A DNA stretch of 64,000 bases from an uncultured Thiohalocapsa sp. (GTDB lineage: Bacteria; Pseudomonadota; Gammaproteobacteria; Chromatiales; Chromatiaceae), in the NCBI RefSeq assembly GCF_913062725.1, contig NZ_CAJXWY010000018.1, forward strand, positions 1-64,000, read 5' to 3'. The notes beneath the pieces were generated by a model. The model saw only the letters and a list, made by a program, of their open reading frames with translations. It ran no database searches and had not been told where the DNA came from. Below, piece by piece: positions 9,651 to 18,463 of this stretch (positions are counted from its first letter, which is position 1; every line of letters begins with the position of its first letter). Made by a program: the position numbers and the translations under genes.

Positions 9651-10639
9651 TTCTTGCCGCTCTCGAACCAGCCGTCAAACAGCCTAACCATTGCCTCGGC
9701 GGCCGCCCGATATTCCTGCTCCAGTTCGCCGCCAGGTGCGTTGAAGCCCTGGATCAGCCCATCCACCCACGCCTGCACATCGGCCCCTGGAATCACGGTC
9801 GTGTGCTTGGGCCTGAGTACCTCATCCAGTGCGGTCTTGGTCCGCTCGACGTCAGTCGCGTCATGGCCACCGACCGTTTTCAGCAGTTCGTAGGGTGAAG
9901 TCTCCGCTTGCTCGAAATTGTCAGCGTAGATACCGACGAAGTGGGTACGCACGTTGATGCCCGTCACCGATGTCTGCCCGCCATAGCTGCCGGCGAGCCC
10001 CACCGAGAGCAACAGGTGCTTGAGCCCGATAGGCGGCAGCAGCTTGCCGCGGGTTGAGAGCACCTGCACCAGCAGCGCGCCTGGGCTGACGAAATGGCGG
10101 CTGAACAGGTTGTCGGTGTTCTTCTTCGACTCCGCATCCCACAGGGTACCGTGCTCGAAGCCGCGGTTGTGGAAGCTCTCGCCGACCACGTGATACTTAG
10201 GCCGTAGGCTGAGCGCGTCCGAGTAGTTCACGGCGGCGCGCACTGGGAGTACCTTGCTGTCGTGATTGGCCGAGTCGCCAAACACCAGCGTATTCAGATC
10301 GAACGCCTCGGAGGCCTTAGATCCTTTCGGAATGGCCGTGCGGTTCTGCGGATAGCGGCCACCGGCGTTCATCGCCCGCAGAATCTGCAAGCCGCGCCCG
10401 CGTTCCGGGTATTTGAACTTGTTTGGGATGGCGCGAACCCAAGTGTCTTGGTGGAACTCAATGTCCGTGATTTCCTGCTCCGCGTTGCGGATCACGAGCG
10501 GTGCGATGACCTCCCGCAGCAGTACGACCGCAACACAGCCGAGGTTCTTGCGCTTGGGATGCAGATAGCTGTCCTTGTCACCCTGGCTCTCTTCGAGCAG
10601 CTGGTCCAGTCGGGGCAGATAGTCGTTCAGGCTTTCCAT
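9647..10639 (-). CDS. csc2: Type I-D Cascade backbone subunit Csc2 (Cas7 family)
   Basis: Csc2 (Cas7d) polymerises along the crRNA to form the effector backbone. The chosen ATG at 10639 (MESLNDYLPRLDQLLEES) has GGAG seven bases upstream and gives 330 residues, the normal Csc2 size. An upstream in-frame extension to 10834 would overlap cas10d and is rejected. Features include ERGRGLQILRAMNAGG and a Gly-rich late segment, SVGLAGSYGGQTSVTG, as expected of a RAMP protein. The end overlaps csc1 by four bases, and cas10d ends 13 bases upstream. Confidence 0.88.
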   Translation of the reverse strand: MESLNDYLPRLDQLLEESQGDKDSYLHPKRKNLGCVAVVLLREVIAPLVIRNAEQEITDIEFHQDTWVRAIPNKFKYPERGRGLQILRAMNAGGRYPQNRTAIPKGSKASEAFDLNTLVFGDSANHDSKVLPVRAAVNYSDALSLRPKYHVVGESFHNRGFEHGTLWDAESKKNTDNLFSRHFVSPGALLVQVLSTRGKLLPPIGLKHLLLSVGLAGSYGGQTSVTGINVRTHFVGIYADNFEQAETSPYELLKTVGGHDATDVERTKTALDEVLRPKHTTVIPGADVQAWVDGLIQGFNAPGGELEQEYRAAAEAMVRLFDGWFESGKK

Positions 10640-10652
10640 GGGTTGGCTCCGG

Positions 10653-13493
10653 TCAGTCAGCGTTCTCGGTCGTGGTCTCGGGCTCGGCGTCGCTCTTTGG
10701 ACGCGGTGCAGTGAGGAAGGACATGCGATAGATGCCAGCGAGCACCCGCCGGCTGGCTTGTGCGGGCGGACGGCCGTTGAGCACGTCGAACCAGACGGTC
10801 TCGACGAAACGCCGCGCGAACGCAACGAAGGCATCTTGAAGGGTTTCCCCGTCGCGATTCTTGGCCGCTGCGATCTTCTGCTTGCGCGTCAAGTTAGTCT
10901 CCAACTCGCCAGCAACGGCCATGGTCAAGGACTCGGCGTCTCGCTGACCGAGCTTCCAGGCGCCGATCGCCGTCTCGAGGCTCAAATTGAAGCTCAGCAG
11001 TTCCTCGTTGGCCGACGCTCCGCCACGCGGGCGCTGTTGGATGCGCGCCGCGGCGCGGCCCAGCTCGACCAAGGGTGCTTCGGTATCACTCATCAGGGGT
11101 TCCTCCATCAATTGCTCAAATTCCCGCCGGAAGCGACCGCTGCGGTCTGCTTGACCGTCCTTCGCGTCGTCGTGAAGTTGCGCCCAGGCCATGCAAACCG
11201 CGCCCAAGCGCGTCATCGGCCGGGCGTAGCGATCGAACACCTCAAAGCCGAGTCCATTAGTACTCAGGATCAGATTCGCGCTCTCCAGGCGCTCCAGCGC
11301 TGTCGGAATCTGCTCAAGCCGCAACCGGCTGCCGCCGATGAGGTCCGCTAGGCGGCGCGGCATGGCGTCGAATGCAAAGAAGGCACGTTCAGGGCTCGGC
11401 AGACCGCGAAAGAGGTGAATGGGTCGACCGAAGCGCAGTGTGGATTGCAGTAGCAATCGCAGTTGATCGACTTGGCCTTCTGTGCGCTCCGGCATGCGCT
11501 CAAAGCGGGCAACGCGATAGCGGTGGCGATAGGCGTCGAAGCCCCGATAGACCCGGCCCTTGGAGATTTGCTCTCTGGCTAGGTCATAGACCGAGAGACT
11601 GCCGAAGTCGGCCTCGTTGTCCAGCGCGAGCGCAGCGAACAGCCCGGTGGTCGAGGGCGAGGAAAGCAGCGTCGGGATGCCATCCGGCTTACCTCCCGCC
11701 GCGGCATGCATGTGCGACCGAAACCGGTGCTCGGCGTACGAAACCGGCGAAACTTGCGCCTCGCCCTGCGCGGAGTCGATGTCTTCCAGCCGTCCGTCTC
11801 GCCCGGAGAAGGCGGACTTCTTGACCTCGTAGAGCTTGTCCGCCGGGGTGAAGGTCGCTCGCTGCGTCAGCGGTTGATCGGTGAACAGGCAACGTTTGTT
11901 GCCGGCCCCCTCAGCGCAAACCAGGCGGTTCGCGATTGCGGCGGCAAAGTGCTCCGTCACCGCGTCCACAATTGGACCACCTTTACTCGCGATGGTGTCG
12001 CGCAGGCCGCGATCCCCCTCCGGCCCTTCAAGCCAGCGTTGAAGCAGACCCTCCTCACCCCAGACGCGCTGCAGGACCTCGGCATCTACGCTGGCGACTG
12101 CGACAGCCCAAAGTCCAGTGAAAACCTGCCGCGAGATGCGGTCCGATAGCGCGGCGATCCATTGCGGCCGCTCGGCGCCGACCGCCTCCAAGAGTTGCAG
12201 CTCTCGGGTTTCGTAGTCCGGCAACTCCTTAACCTGTTTATGATTGAGCAACACCAGCAGGTGTGCCGCACGCCGCAGGTGCAGCTGCGCCGGCGCCGGC
12301 AGCTCGCCCGGCGACGGAAACGGCGTCAGGGTCTGCCCAGTCGCTTTCGGCCACGCCGGCGAGAGACCCAATCCGCCGAGCAACTCATCGAGGTTTGCGG
12401 TGTGAACCGCATCGGCGAAGCTCGCCTTGACCAGGAACAGCCGGCTGAAGTCCCGGTCCAGGGACGCCTTCGCCATGTAATCCAGCAGATCCTCGTGATC
12501 CGGCTGGGCGTCCAGTAGCTCCGGTACCGCCCGCACCGACACATTGATCCGCAGCTGGAACAGCGCCCGAGTGAGCTTCCTTCCGAGCCGCTTGATTCCC
12601 TCTTGTTTGATCTCCTCGGCCTGCTCCGCCGGGATCAGCATCACCAGCCGCCCATCCTGATGGATCTCGATCAGCGGCGGAACCTCCGCCAGACGCTCGC
12701 ATTGTGCCGACAGGTAGCGCTGCAGCTCATCGACCAAGAAAGGATGGTGTGGATCAAACAGGTCGATTGTTGCCAAGCTCTTCAGAAAATCGGCAGACAG
12801 CGTGTCATCCGTGCTCAGTCGCTCGAGTACGGCATCAATACCTTCTTTGAGCCAGAGTCCGTCCAGCTTATCGGCTAGGGCCACATAGCGCATCAGATGT
12901 CGGATAGTGCGCGACGGAGCCGTCACAGCGGGACTGCGGTGACCTTGGCTTACCTCGACATGCTCGATCAACGCCCGGACTTGATCCGGCTGCATGGCGT
13001 GATCCGGCCCGACAAAATCACCAAGGCCATAGTGACTCCAGCGCGCCGCGAGCGGCTCCAGCGGTAGCGCAGTGTCGCGGGCCAGCTCAAGATCCTTGTC
13101 CAGGTCGTGCAAGAAGGCGATGGCTGCGACAACGCGCAGCTGCGACCGGAAGATGTTTCGATCCAGCTCCGGATTGGCCGCCAGCGTATCCAGTGCTGCG
13201 AAGGTGACGGCGCCACGCACCACTGACAGCAGGTGATCGAGCAGCGTGACGTTGGTGCTCTCGGCATAGCGCGCGCGGATCTGCGGGTCCGCCGCCCAGC
13301 CGCCCTTACCGCTGAGGGTCATGAGCCGCACTGGGCGGACGTCGATGTCACGCGCGGCAGCGACTTTCTTGCGTTTCTGCTCCGATAAGGCACCGACCCG
13401 ATCCATCAGCACATGCGCTTCGATGACATCCCGCATGAAGGCCTCATAGACCTCTGTTGCCAATGCAATCGCTTCCTGCCGTGTAGCGCTCAT
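10653..13493 (-). CDS. cas10d: Type I-D large subunit Cas10d (Csc3) with HD nuclease domain
   Basis: Cas10d is the large Cascade subunit of type I-D and carries the HD nuclease that works with Cas3'. The 946-residue length matches the family. HD-domain residues are visible: His87 in LLDHLLSVVRGA, the His129-Asp130 doublet in AFLHDLDKDLEL, and a later histidine cluster in LIEHVEVSQGHRS. A cysteine-containing segment (CAEGAGNKRCLFTDQP) precedes the C-terminal half. No GGDD cyclase motif is present, as expected for Cas10d. The ATG overlaps the cas6 stop by four bases. This HD-Cas10d with a helicase-only Cas3' defines the locus as type I-D. Confidence 0.92.
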   Translation of the reverse strand: MSATRQEAIALATEVYEAFMRDVIEAHVLMDRVGALSEQKRKKVAAARDIDVRPVRLMTLSGKGGWAADPQIRARYAESTNVTLLDHLLSVVRGAVTFAALDTLAANPELDRNIFRSQLRVVAAIAFLHDLDKDLELARDTALPLEPLAARWSHYGLGDFVGPDHAMQPDQVRALIEHVEVSQGHRSPAVTAPSRTIRHLMRYVALADKLDGLWLKEGIDAVLERLSTDDTLSADFLKSLATIDLFDPHHPFLVDELQRYLSAQCERLAEVPPLIEIHQDGRLVMLIPAEQAEEIKQEGIKRLGRKLTRALFQLRINVSVRAVPELLDAQPDHEDLLDYMAKASLDRDFSRLFLVKASFADAVHTANLDELLGGLGLSPAWPKATGQTLTPFPSPGELPAPAQLHLRRAAHLLVLLNHKQVKELPDYETRELQLLEAVGAERPQWIAALSDRISRQVFTGLWAVAVASVDAEVLQRVWGEEGLLQRWLEGPEGDRGLRDTIASKGGPIVDAVTEHFAAAIANRLVCAEGAGNKRCLFTDQPLTQRATFTPADKLYEVKKSAFSGRDGRLEDIDSAQGEAQVSPVSYAEHRFRSHMHAAAGGKPDGIPTLLSSPSTTGLFAALALDNEADFGSLSVYDLAREQISKGRVYRGFDAYRHRYRVARFERMPERTEGQVDQLRLLLQSTLRFGRPIHLFRGLPSPERAFFAFDAMPRRLADLIGGSRLRLEQIPTALERLESANLILSTNGLGFEVFDRYARPMTRLGAVCMAWAQLHDDAKDGQADRSGRFRREFEQLMEEPLMSDTEAPLVELGRAAARIQQRPRGGASANEELLSFNLSLETAIGAWKLGQRDAESLTMAVAGELETNLTRKQKIAAAKNRDGETLQDAFVAFARRFVETVWFDVLNGRPPAQASRRVLAGIYRMSFLTAPRPKSDAEPETTTENAD

Positions 13494-14218
13494 CGTCCCA
13501 CTCCTTCTTCCGCCAGTCCGAGGCAGCCGAAGCCGTTGCGAGTCTTCTCGCCGAGCCCGGCGTACCAGGCCAACAGCAGATCCTCGCGACTCCCAGTCAG
13601 CACGAGCGGCGCCTGCATACCGATGACAAACGCAGCACGCCCATTGCGCATGCGCTTGGTGCTCACAAGCACCGAATGCCTGGGGTTGGCCCGCAAGTAC
13701 AGGCTGTCTGGCTGCACGCTGAGCGCGACTGTGCGCCCGACGATCCTGCTCAGCCTGACGTTGGCTGCGGCGGATAAATCCACTTGGTCGAGTTGGGTCA
13801 ACCAGCGTTTGCGCTGCGTGCCTGGCGCGCTGAGCGCGATGGGTGAGAGCGTCAGCACGCCGAGACTGCCTGGGTCAGTGCAGACCGGAGGCGGCTCGGT
13901 CGACACGGATGCAGCAGAGAAATCGATCAGCTCGCCAGTGGACGCCCGCGCGTAACGCACCGCCGCCGGCTGTAGCGCGGTCAGGGCGTCAGCCAGTACG
14001 GTGCTTGGCGTGGAAATCACAAGACCGTGTACTTGCCCCACATGCGCCCGATGGTAGCCCAGCGCTGCAAAGGTCCAGGGCTCCGCGGCGGCGCCGACAA
14101 CCTGCGCTGATGTTGCACCAGCCGTAATCAGTGCGTTGACAATGGCGTCGTGTAACAGATCTTGGTGCTGGTAAGCGGCCCACCGCCCTCGTGGTAGCGA
14201 CAGTCGGATCCGATTCAT
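13490..14218 (-). CDS. cas6: CRISPR pre-crRNA endoribonuclease Cas6
   Basis: Cas6 cuts the array transcript within each repeat. The product is a RAMP protein with the diagnostic C-terminal glycine-rich loop GLGEKTRNGFGCLGL. The start at 14218 (MNRIRLSLP) is chosen because GGGGGAAG lies five bases upstream; an ATG four codons earlier lacks such a site. It has 242 residues, a typical length. It is the first gene of the operon and overlaps cas10d as ATGA. Known type I-D operons usually place cas6 after csc1, so its lead position is unusual. A 70-bp divergent region separates it from the WYL regulator. Confidence 0.9.
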   Translation of the reverse strand: MNRIRLSLPRGRWAAYQHQDLLHDAIVNALITAGATSAQVVGAAAEPWTFAALGYHRAHVGQVHGLVISTPSTVLADALTALQPAAVRYARASTGELIDFSAASVSTEPPPVCTDPGSLGVLTLSPIALSAPGTQRKRWLTQLDQVDLSAAANVRLSRIVGRTVALSVQPDSLYLRANPRHSVLVSTKRMRNGRAAFVIGMQAPLVLTGSREDLLLAWYAGLGEKTRNGFGCLGLAEEGVGR

Positions 14219-14301
14219 GGCTTCCCCCATCGGTGACTTGCGCTACACTGTAGCCCAGAACTTTCACCATGACGATGGTAGATCTGTCATGAAACATGAC
14301 A
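14219..14301. promoter_or_regulatory. Divergent control region with palindromes between cas6 and the WYL gene
   Basis: The short gap between two divergent starts must hold both promoters. It contains a perfect palindrome CTACA-C-TGTAG at 14243-14253 and an inverted repeat TGTCATG-AAA-CATGACA at 14285-14301 that overlaps the WYL start codon. A further CATGAC at 14268-14273 faces the first GTCATG. The second repeat would block translation or transcription of the WYL gene if bound, which suggests autoregulation. The first lies where a cas promoter -10 element could sit. Operator function is inferred. Confidence 0.45.
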
Positions 14302-15107
14302 TGTTGCGACGATTTGCTTTTATCGAAGCACGCCTGCTCTGGGCCGGCGGGCTCACCGCGAACGAACTGGCGGCCGCGTTTGGCATCGCTCGACAGAACG
14401 CTCAGCAAACCATCAGCGCATACGCGAAGCAGCACCCTGGGCAGTTAGAGCACAGCACCCGACAGCGTCGCCAGGTGCCCACGGACGGTTTTAAGGCGCT
14501 GTACGTCCGCGAAGACGTCTGTCGGTTTCTCGACTACCAGCGGGCCGCGAGCTATACCGCCCGCTTCCACGATGAGCCTGATTGGGCTGACCTGCCCTTC
14601 ACCGACGCCGATGCCTTCGCGCGGCCGCTCTACGATCAGCACGCAGCCCGAACTGCCCTCACGGCACTGAGGCGCCAGGCGGTCGTGCTTATCGGCTACT
14701 GGGCGATGTCCGGCGCCCGCACGCGACGCATCTCACCGCATCACCTCGTGCACGCCGACGCGCGCTATCACCTGCGCGCTTTCTGCCATGAGACGCAGCA
14801 GTTCCTCGATTTCAACCTTGCCCGAATCGTCAATGCTGAACTGTCGAAGGAGGACTGGGTTTCTGCCGCGAACGACACCCACTGGCACGAGCGCGTCGAC
14901 CTGGAATTTGAGATCAACCCGCAACTGCCCAGCGAGGCACAAGCCGCGCTGAGACAAGATCATGTCAGAGCTGGGGAAACGACGATGAAGGTGCGGGGCG
15001 TGCGCAGAGCGATTGCCTACTACGTAAAGCGACGATTCGCGCGTATCGACGAGCGCTATGACATGCGGCTTTGGTGGCCAGTACCGAGGGAACTCGGTAC
15101 GAACTAA
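14289..15107 (+). CDS. WYL-domain transcriptional regulator of the CRISPR locus
   Basis: The 272-residue protein has an N-terminal helix-turn-helix (GGLTANELAAAFGIARQNAQQTIS) and a WYL-type middle region (VVLIGYWAMSG, RRISPHHLVHADARYHLRAFC), with the expected RISPHHLV and YHLRAFC signatures of the Sm-like ligand-binding fold. The ATG at 14289 is chosen over an in-frame ATG at 14217 because the latter lies inside the cas6 start region. WYL proteins often sit next to CRISPR-Cas loci. One, Sll7009 in Synechocystis, represses a type I-D locus. The divergent arrangement with cas6 and the palindromes between them suggest the same job here. Confidence 0.88.
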   Translation: MKHDMLRRFAFIEARLLWAGGLTANELAAAFGIARQNAQQTISAYAKQHPGQLEHSTRQRRQVPTDGFKALYVREDVCRFLDYQRAASYTARFHDEPDWADLPFTDADAFARPLYDQHAARTALTALRRQAVVLIGYWAMSGARTRRISPHHLVHADARYHLRAFCHETQQFLDFNLARIVNAELSKEDWVSAANDTHWHERVDLEFEINPQLPSEAQAALRQDHVRAGETTMKVRGVRRAIAYYVKRRFARIDERYDMRLWWPVPRELGTN

Positions 15108-15238
15108 CTGGCCGGAGGCGTCTGGATGAACTTGCGCTATTCGTGAACCTTCCGAGCTTCACGCGATTGTCCGCGTTATCATCTCGACAGAAAATACATC
15201 GACCGCCAAACACAAACGGTCGATGGCTGTCACGCGCG

Positions 15239-15637
15239 CTAATCGCCGTGGCTCGCCCTGCCCCGGTTGCCGGCAGGCGACGGTGGCGGCTGGTGCTGCA
15301 CGGCTTCGGCACAGGTGAGCACAAATCGCCGGGACGGCGCGTCGACCTGGCGGAAGACGTCGAGCAACAGCAATTCGTCTTCCGTAAAGGAGGTGGCTTC
15401 GTCTTCGTTCAGGCACAGCAGGTAGGCGGCGCTGACGTTGCCCAGCGCCCGGGCAAGGCTTTGTGCGCCCTCGACGCTGAGGCGTCGGATGCCCTGCTCG
15501 TAGTTGCTGATGCGGGATTTGCTGTAGACGCCGTCGGTCAGTTCCGCGAGCTCGGCGAGGCTGAGCCGCCGGGCGTGGCGGGCGGCCCGCAGTCGCAGGC
15601 CAATGCGGCGTGTCAGTTCTTGCTCTGAGTCGTTCAT
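15239..15637 (-). CDS. XRE-family DNA-binding regulator (copy 1)
   Basis: The 132-residue protein opens with a lambda-repressor-type helix-turn-helix: RIGLRLRAARHARRLSLAEL, then YSKSRISNYEQGIRRLSVEG. The last part is the recognition helix and following turn. The C-terminal half has no known domain and is probably for dimerisation. It is a close paralogue of the product at 17409-17825, and the two flank an MFS transporter. A TAGAAT-like -10 lies at 15674-15679 on the minus strand, giving a leader of about 30 bases. The target is unknown; its own promoter or the transporter is a reasonable guess. Confidence 0.85.
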   Translation of the reverse strand: MNDSEQELTRRIGLRLRAARHARRLSLAELAELTDGVYSKSRISNYEQGIRRLSVEGAQSLARALGNVSAAYLLCLNEDEATSFTEDELLLLDVFRQVDAPSRRFVLTCAEAVQHQPPPSPAGNRGRASHGD

Positions 15638-16070
15638 TGTCTGTTACCCATATTTGGTTTGCAGGGAGTGACTATTCTACACCAGAGGGGCGCGAACGTA
15701 CACAATCTATTTTGCCACCGCGATGGCACAACGGTGTCTGGGCGCAGGCTGTCGCGTGCTCTGTCCAGGACTCCGGCTGCGCTCGTTTCGTGTTTCCTTG
15801 ATGCAAGCGCCATCGGCAGCACTGGGCTGCCCTTCGGCGCTCACGCCCCCCGTGTGCACCCGCGGCGTCCGTCTTGTCCACCGACACCGCCCTCCGGCAT
15901 TGGCCCCCGGCGACACGCGCACACGTGCACCAGGGCAGGTCAATGTGCACGCTTCATGCCTTGAGCGTAACGGTTCCCTGTTGATTTCAGTGGATTTTCG
16001 CCATTGCGCCTCACAGCCCCAGTCCGTACGGTGATATGCCTCCCATGTGTTTTGACCCTGAGAATGACCC
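15638..16070. other. Intergenic region between XRE copy 1 and the MFS gene
   Basis: These 433 bases separate divergent genes. They hold a likely leftward -10 (TAGAAT, 15674-15679). No convincing gene was found: the short frames that cross it lack ribosome sites and recognisable sequence. No clear rightward promoter for the transporter could be fixed. Confidence 0.5.
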
Positions 16071-17390
16071 ATGAGCGATGCCGCCGTTGCCACGCTGGAC
16101 GAGCCGATATCAGCCCCCACGCCGGTACGCACCATCGCCGCCGGCGCCATCGGCAACGTGATCGAGTGGTACGACTTCTCGCTCTACGGCTACATGGCCG
16201 TTGTCATTTCCCAGCTCTTTTTTCCGCACGACAACGCACTGGTCTCTCTGATTGCCACCTACGGGGTCTTCGCCGCGGGTTTCATCATGCGCCCCCTTGG
16301 TGCTTTTGTCTTTGGTCATCTTGGTGATCGCTTGGGGCGCAAGTCGGTGCTGGTGATTTCGGTACTGATGATGGTGATGCCGACGATCCTGCTCGGGCTG
16401 CTGCCCACCTATGCGCAGTGGGGCGTTTGGGCAGCCGTGGCGCTGGTCGCCATCCGCATGATCCAAGGCCTGTCGGTTGGCGGCGAATTCTCCGGATCTG
16501 CAACCTACCTGGCGGAGACGGCGTCACCCAACCGCCGCGGCTTTGCCGCCAGCTGGGCCAACATCGGCTCGCTGACCGGTATGCTCCTGGGCGCTGCCAC
16601 CCCAGCCATTACCATGGCGGTGCTGAGCGAGACGCAGGTGCAGACCTGGGGCTGGCGTATTCCGTTCTTGCTCGGTGGCCTGATTGGCATCGTCGCGCTG
16701 TTACTGCGGCGCGGACTCCCGGAGCCCGAGCCGGGCGACATCGAGCCGAGCACGGATGAGGTCGGGGCCCGCAGCGGCGAGCATCCCTTGATGAGCCTGG
16801 TGCGCTCGGAGCCCTGGGTGATGCTGCGGGCGGTGATCTATGCCGCCGGCTATGGCGTGCTCTTCTACATCCCGATGGTCTATCTGCCTACCTGGTTGTC
16901 GATGTATACCGCCATCGATCTACATGAGGCCCTGTTCATTGCCACCGCCGCCATGGGCCTGCAGATCATCGTCATTCCCCTTGCGGGCTATGTTTCAGAC
17001 ACCCTGATCAAGCGCACGCATCTGCTCGCCGGCACCTTCGTTGTGATGGCAGCGGTGGTGGCCCCGCTCTACGTGCTCGCCGGCGGCGGCGCCTTGTGGG
17101 AAGCCGTCATCGCACTGCTGGTGTTCGCCGCCATCGTCGCCGTGCCGCTCGGGGTCACGCCCGCACTGATGGCCGAATCGTTCAGCCGGCGCCACCGGCT
17201 CACCGGCTACTCGGTTTCTTTCAACCTCGGCTTTGGTATCGCCGGTGGCACCGCCCCCATGGTGGCGACCTGGCTGATTCACAGCACCGGCCTCAGGCTG
17301 GCGCCGGCCTTTTACCTGGTGGCCTGCGCCGCCATCGGCGCGATAGCCCTATTAACCATGCGGGACTGGAGCCGATCACCGTTGCGCTGA
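16071..17390 (+). CDS. MFS transporter, metabolite:H+ symporter (MHS) family
   Basis: The 439-residue inner-membrane protein has about twelve hydrophobic segments. It carries the MHS-family opening GNVIEWYDFSLYGYMA, the loop motif GHLGDRLGRKSVLV, and RMIQGLSVGGEFSGSATYLAE in the fourth and fifth helices. Members such as ProP, KgtP and ShiA move osmolytes or carboxylates with protons. The substrate here cannot be told from sequence. The gene stands alone between two paralogous XRE regulators, both transcribed leftward, so it may be under their control. The ATG at 16071 follows GAGAATG. Confidence 0.9.
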   Translation: MSDAAVATLDEPISAPTPVRTIAAGAIGNVIEWYDFSLYGYMAVVISQLFFPHDNALVSLIATYGVFAAGFIMRPLGAFVFGHLGDRLGRKSVLVISVLMMVMPTILLGLLPTYAQWGVWAAVALVAIRMIQGLSVGGEFSGSATYLAETASPNRRGFAASWANIGSLTGMLLGAATPAITMAVLSETQVQTWGWRIPFLLGGLIGIVALLLRRGLPEPEPGDIEPSTDEVGARSGEHPLMSLVRSEPWVMLRAVIYAAGYGVLFYIPMVYLPTWLSMYTAIDLHEALFIATAAMGLQIIVIPLAGYVSDTLIKRTHLLAGTFVVMAAVVAPLYVLAGGGALWEAVIALLVFAAIVAVPLGVTPALMAESFSRRHRLTGYSVSFNLGFGIAGGTAPMVATWLIHSTGLRLAPAFYLVACAAIGAIALLTMRDWSRSPLR

Positions 17391-17408
17391 AATCACGTCC
17401 CGCGCAGG

Positions 17409-17825
17409 TCACGAGACCGTGGCGCTGCGATTGGCGCCGCGGTGGCGGCGGGAGGGCAACGGTAACAGTTCCAGTTCTTCGGGCTGCACGGCGCGGGCGC
17501 AGGCGAGCACGCGCCGCTGCCAGTCGGCGTCGACCCGGCGAAAGGCGTCGAGGAGTTGGGCTTCATCCGCCGAGAGTGCGAAATCCCCATTGTCTTCGAG
17601 GCACAACAGGTGGGTGGCGCTGACGTTGCCAAGGGCCTTGGCGAGGGATCGAGCACCCTCCACGCTGAGCCGACGCAGGCCCTGCTCGTAGTTGCTGATG
17701 CGGGATTTACTGTAGAGGTCACCGGTCAGTGCCGCGAGCTCGGCGAGGCTGAGCCGCCGGGCGTGGCGGGCGGCGCGCAGCCGCAGGCCAATCCGGCGTG
17801 TGAGGTCGAGTTCTGAATCTGTCAT
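17409..17825 (-). CDS. XRE-family DNA-binding regulator (copy 2)
   Basis: The 138-residue protein is a near-duplicate of the XRE product at 15239-15637. It shares RIGLRLRAARHARRLSLAEL, YSKSRISNYEQG and RRLSVEGA, then diverges in the C-terminal half. The helix-turn-helix recognition residues are almost unchanged, so both copies probably bind the same operator, while the variable half may set dimer partner or signal. It ends 18 bases after the convergent MFS gene. Three 16-bp tandem repeats lie just upstream of its start and could be its binding site. Confidence 0.85.
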   Translation of the reverse strand: MTDSELDLTRRIGLRLRAARHARRLSLAELAALTGDLYSKSRISNYEQGLRRLSVEGARSLAKALGNVSATHLLCLEDNGDFALSADEAQLLDAFRRVDADWQRRVLACARAVQPEELELLPLPSRRHRGANRSATVS

Positions 17826-17855
17826 GGTCTTGTCGATGTCTGCGCTAGTCGGCTA

Positions 17856-17903
17856 TTCGGATTGCGGTCCAGTCGGATTGCGGTGGAGGCGGATTGCGGT
17901 GGG
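17856..17903. repeat. Three tandem 16-bp repeats upstream of XRE copy 2
   Basis: Units TCGGATTGCGGTCCAG, TCGGATTGCGGTGGAG and GCGGATTGCGGTGGGG follow each other without gaps at 17856, 17872 and 17888. The core CGGATTGCGGT is invariant. They sit about 30 bases upstream of the leftward XRE start and downstream of the DUF2061 stop. They may be an operator array or a simple slippage repeat. Confidence 0.7.
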
Positions 17904-17925
17904 GGTCACGGAGCTTGCGCTGCCC

Positions 17926-18150
17926 CTAGGCCGCAAGCGGCACGGGCGGACCGCAGGCGCGTGCGTTCCGCGCTGCCCGGTATCGCCGTAGCCGCTCCCA
18001 CACGCGTTCGTGAACGTGGTAACCCACGGTATTGACGGCGGGCTCGACGAGTGCAACAGCGCTGCCGACGACGATGTCGCCGGTGAGCGCATAGGTCACG
18101 CCGAAGGCAACGCTGAAGTGCATGATTGCGAAAGTGATGGTCTTGGTCAT
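17926..18150 (-). CDS. DUF2061 small membrane protein
   Basis: The 74-residue product starts MTKTITFAIMHFSVAFGVTY and continues with LTGDIVVGSAVALVEPAVNT and YHVHERVWERL. This is the DUF2061 pattern: a hydrophobic hairpin with EP in the second segment, followed by a His-rich amphipathic end. The ATG at 18150 is chosen because family members start at MTK. A 16-residue extension to 18198 is possible but atypical. The function of the family is unknown. Confidence 0.75.
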   Translation of the reverse strand: MTKTITFAIMHFSVAFGVTYALTGDIVVGSAVALVEPAVNTVGYHVHERVWERLRRYRAARNARACGPPVPLAA

Positions 18151-18463
18151 CGGTCGGCCCCATAGGCATCGATTGATCTGAATGCTAACGGTTCTCATCT
18201 AACTGAACAGTCGATTCTACCGACGATTCCAATCGCCTTCGCCGATCGTTGGTATTTTAGCCATCGCCTGCAAACATGTAAGCGCCCGTCCCAGGGTACG
18301 TTGGGGCGCATCGGGCGCACACCGGGCACAACGCGCCAGCCGCCAGACCTTGGCATCGAGGCGATCGTGCAGACATTGACGGGGATCAGGGCGGCGAGCC
18401 GGCGCAGCCGGTGGGGCCGCAATCTCCTCACGCCCCGCGTCCCCAAGCACGGAGGTCACCGCG
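18151..18463. other. Intergenic region upstream of the molybdenum hydroxylase genes
   Basis: This 313-base gap separates the leftward DUF2061 gene from the rightward iorA-like gene and should contain both promoters. The section near 18200-18275 is less GC-rich than its surroundings. No -35/-10 pair stands out, and no gene could be supported. Confidence 0.4.
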
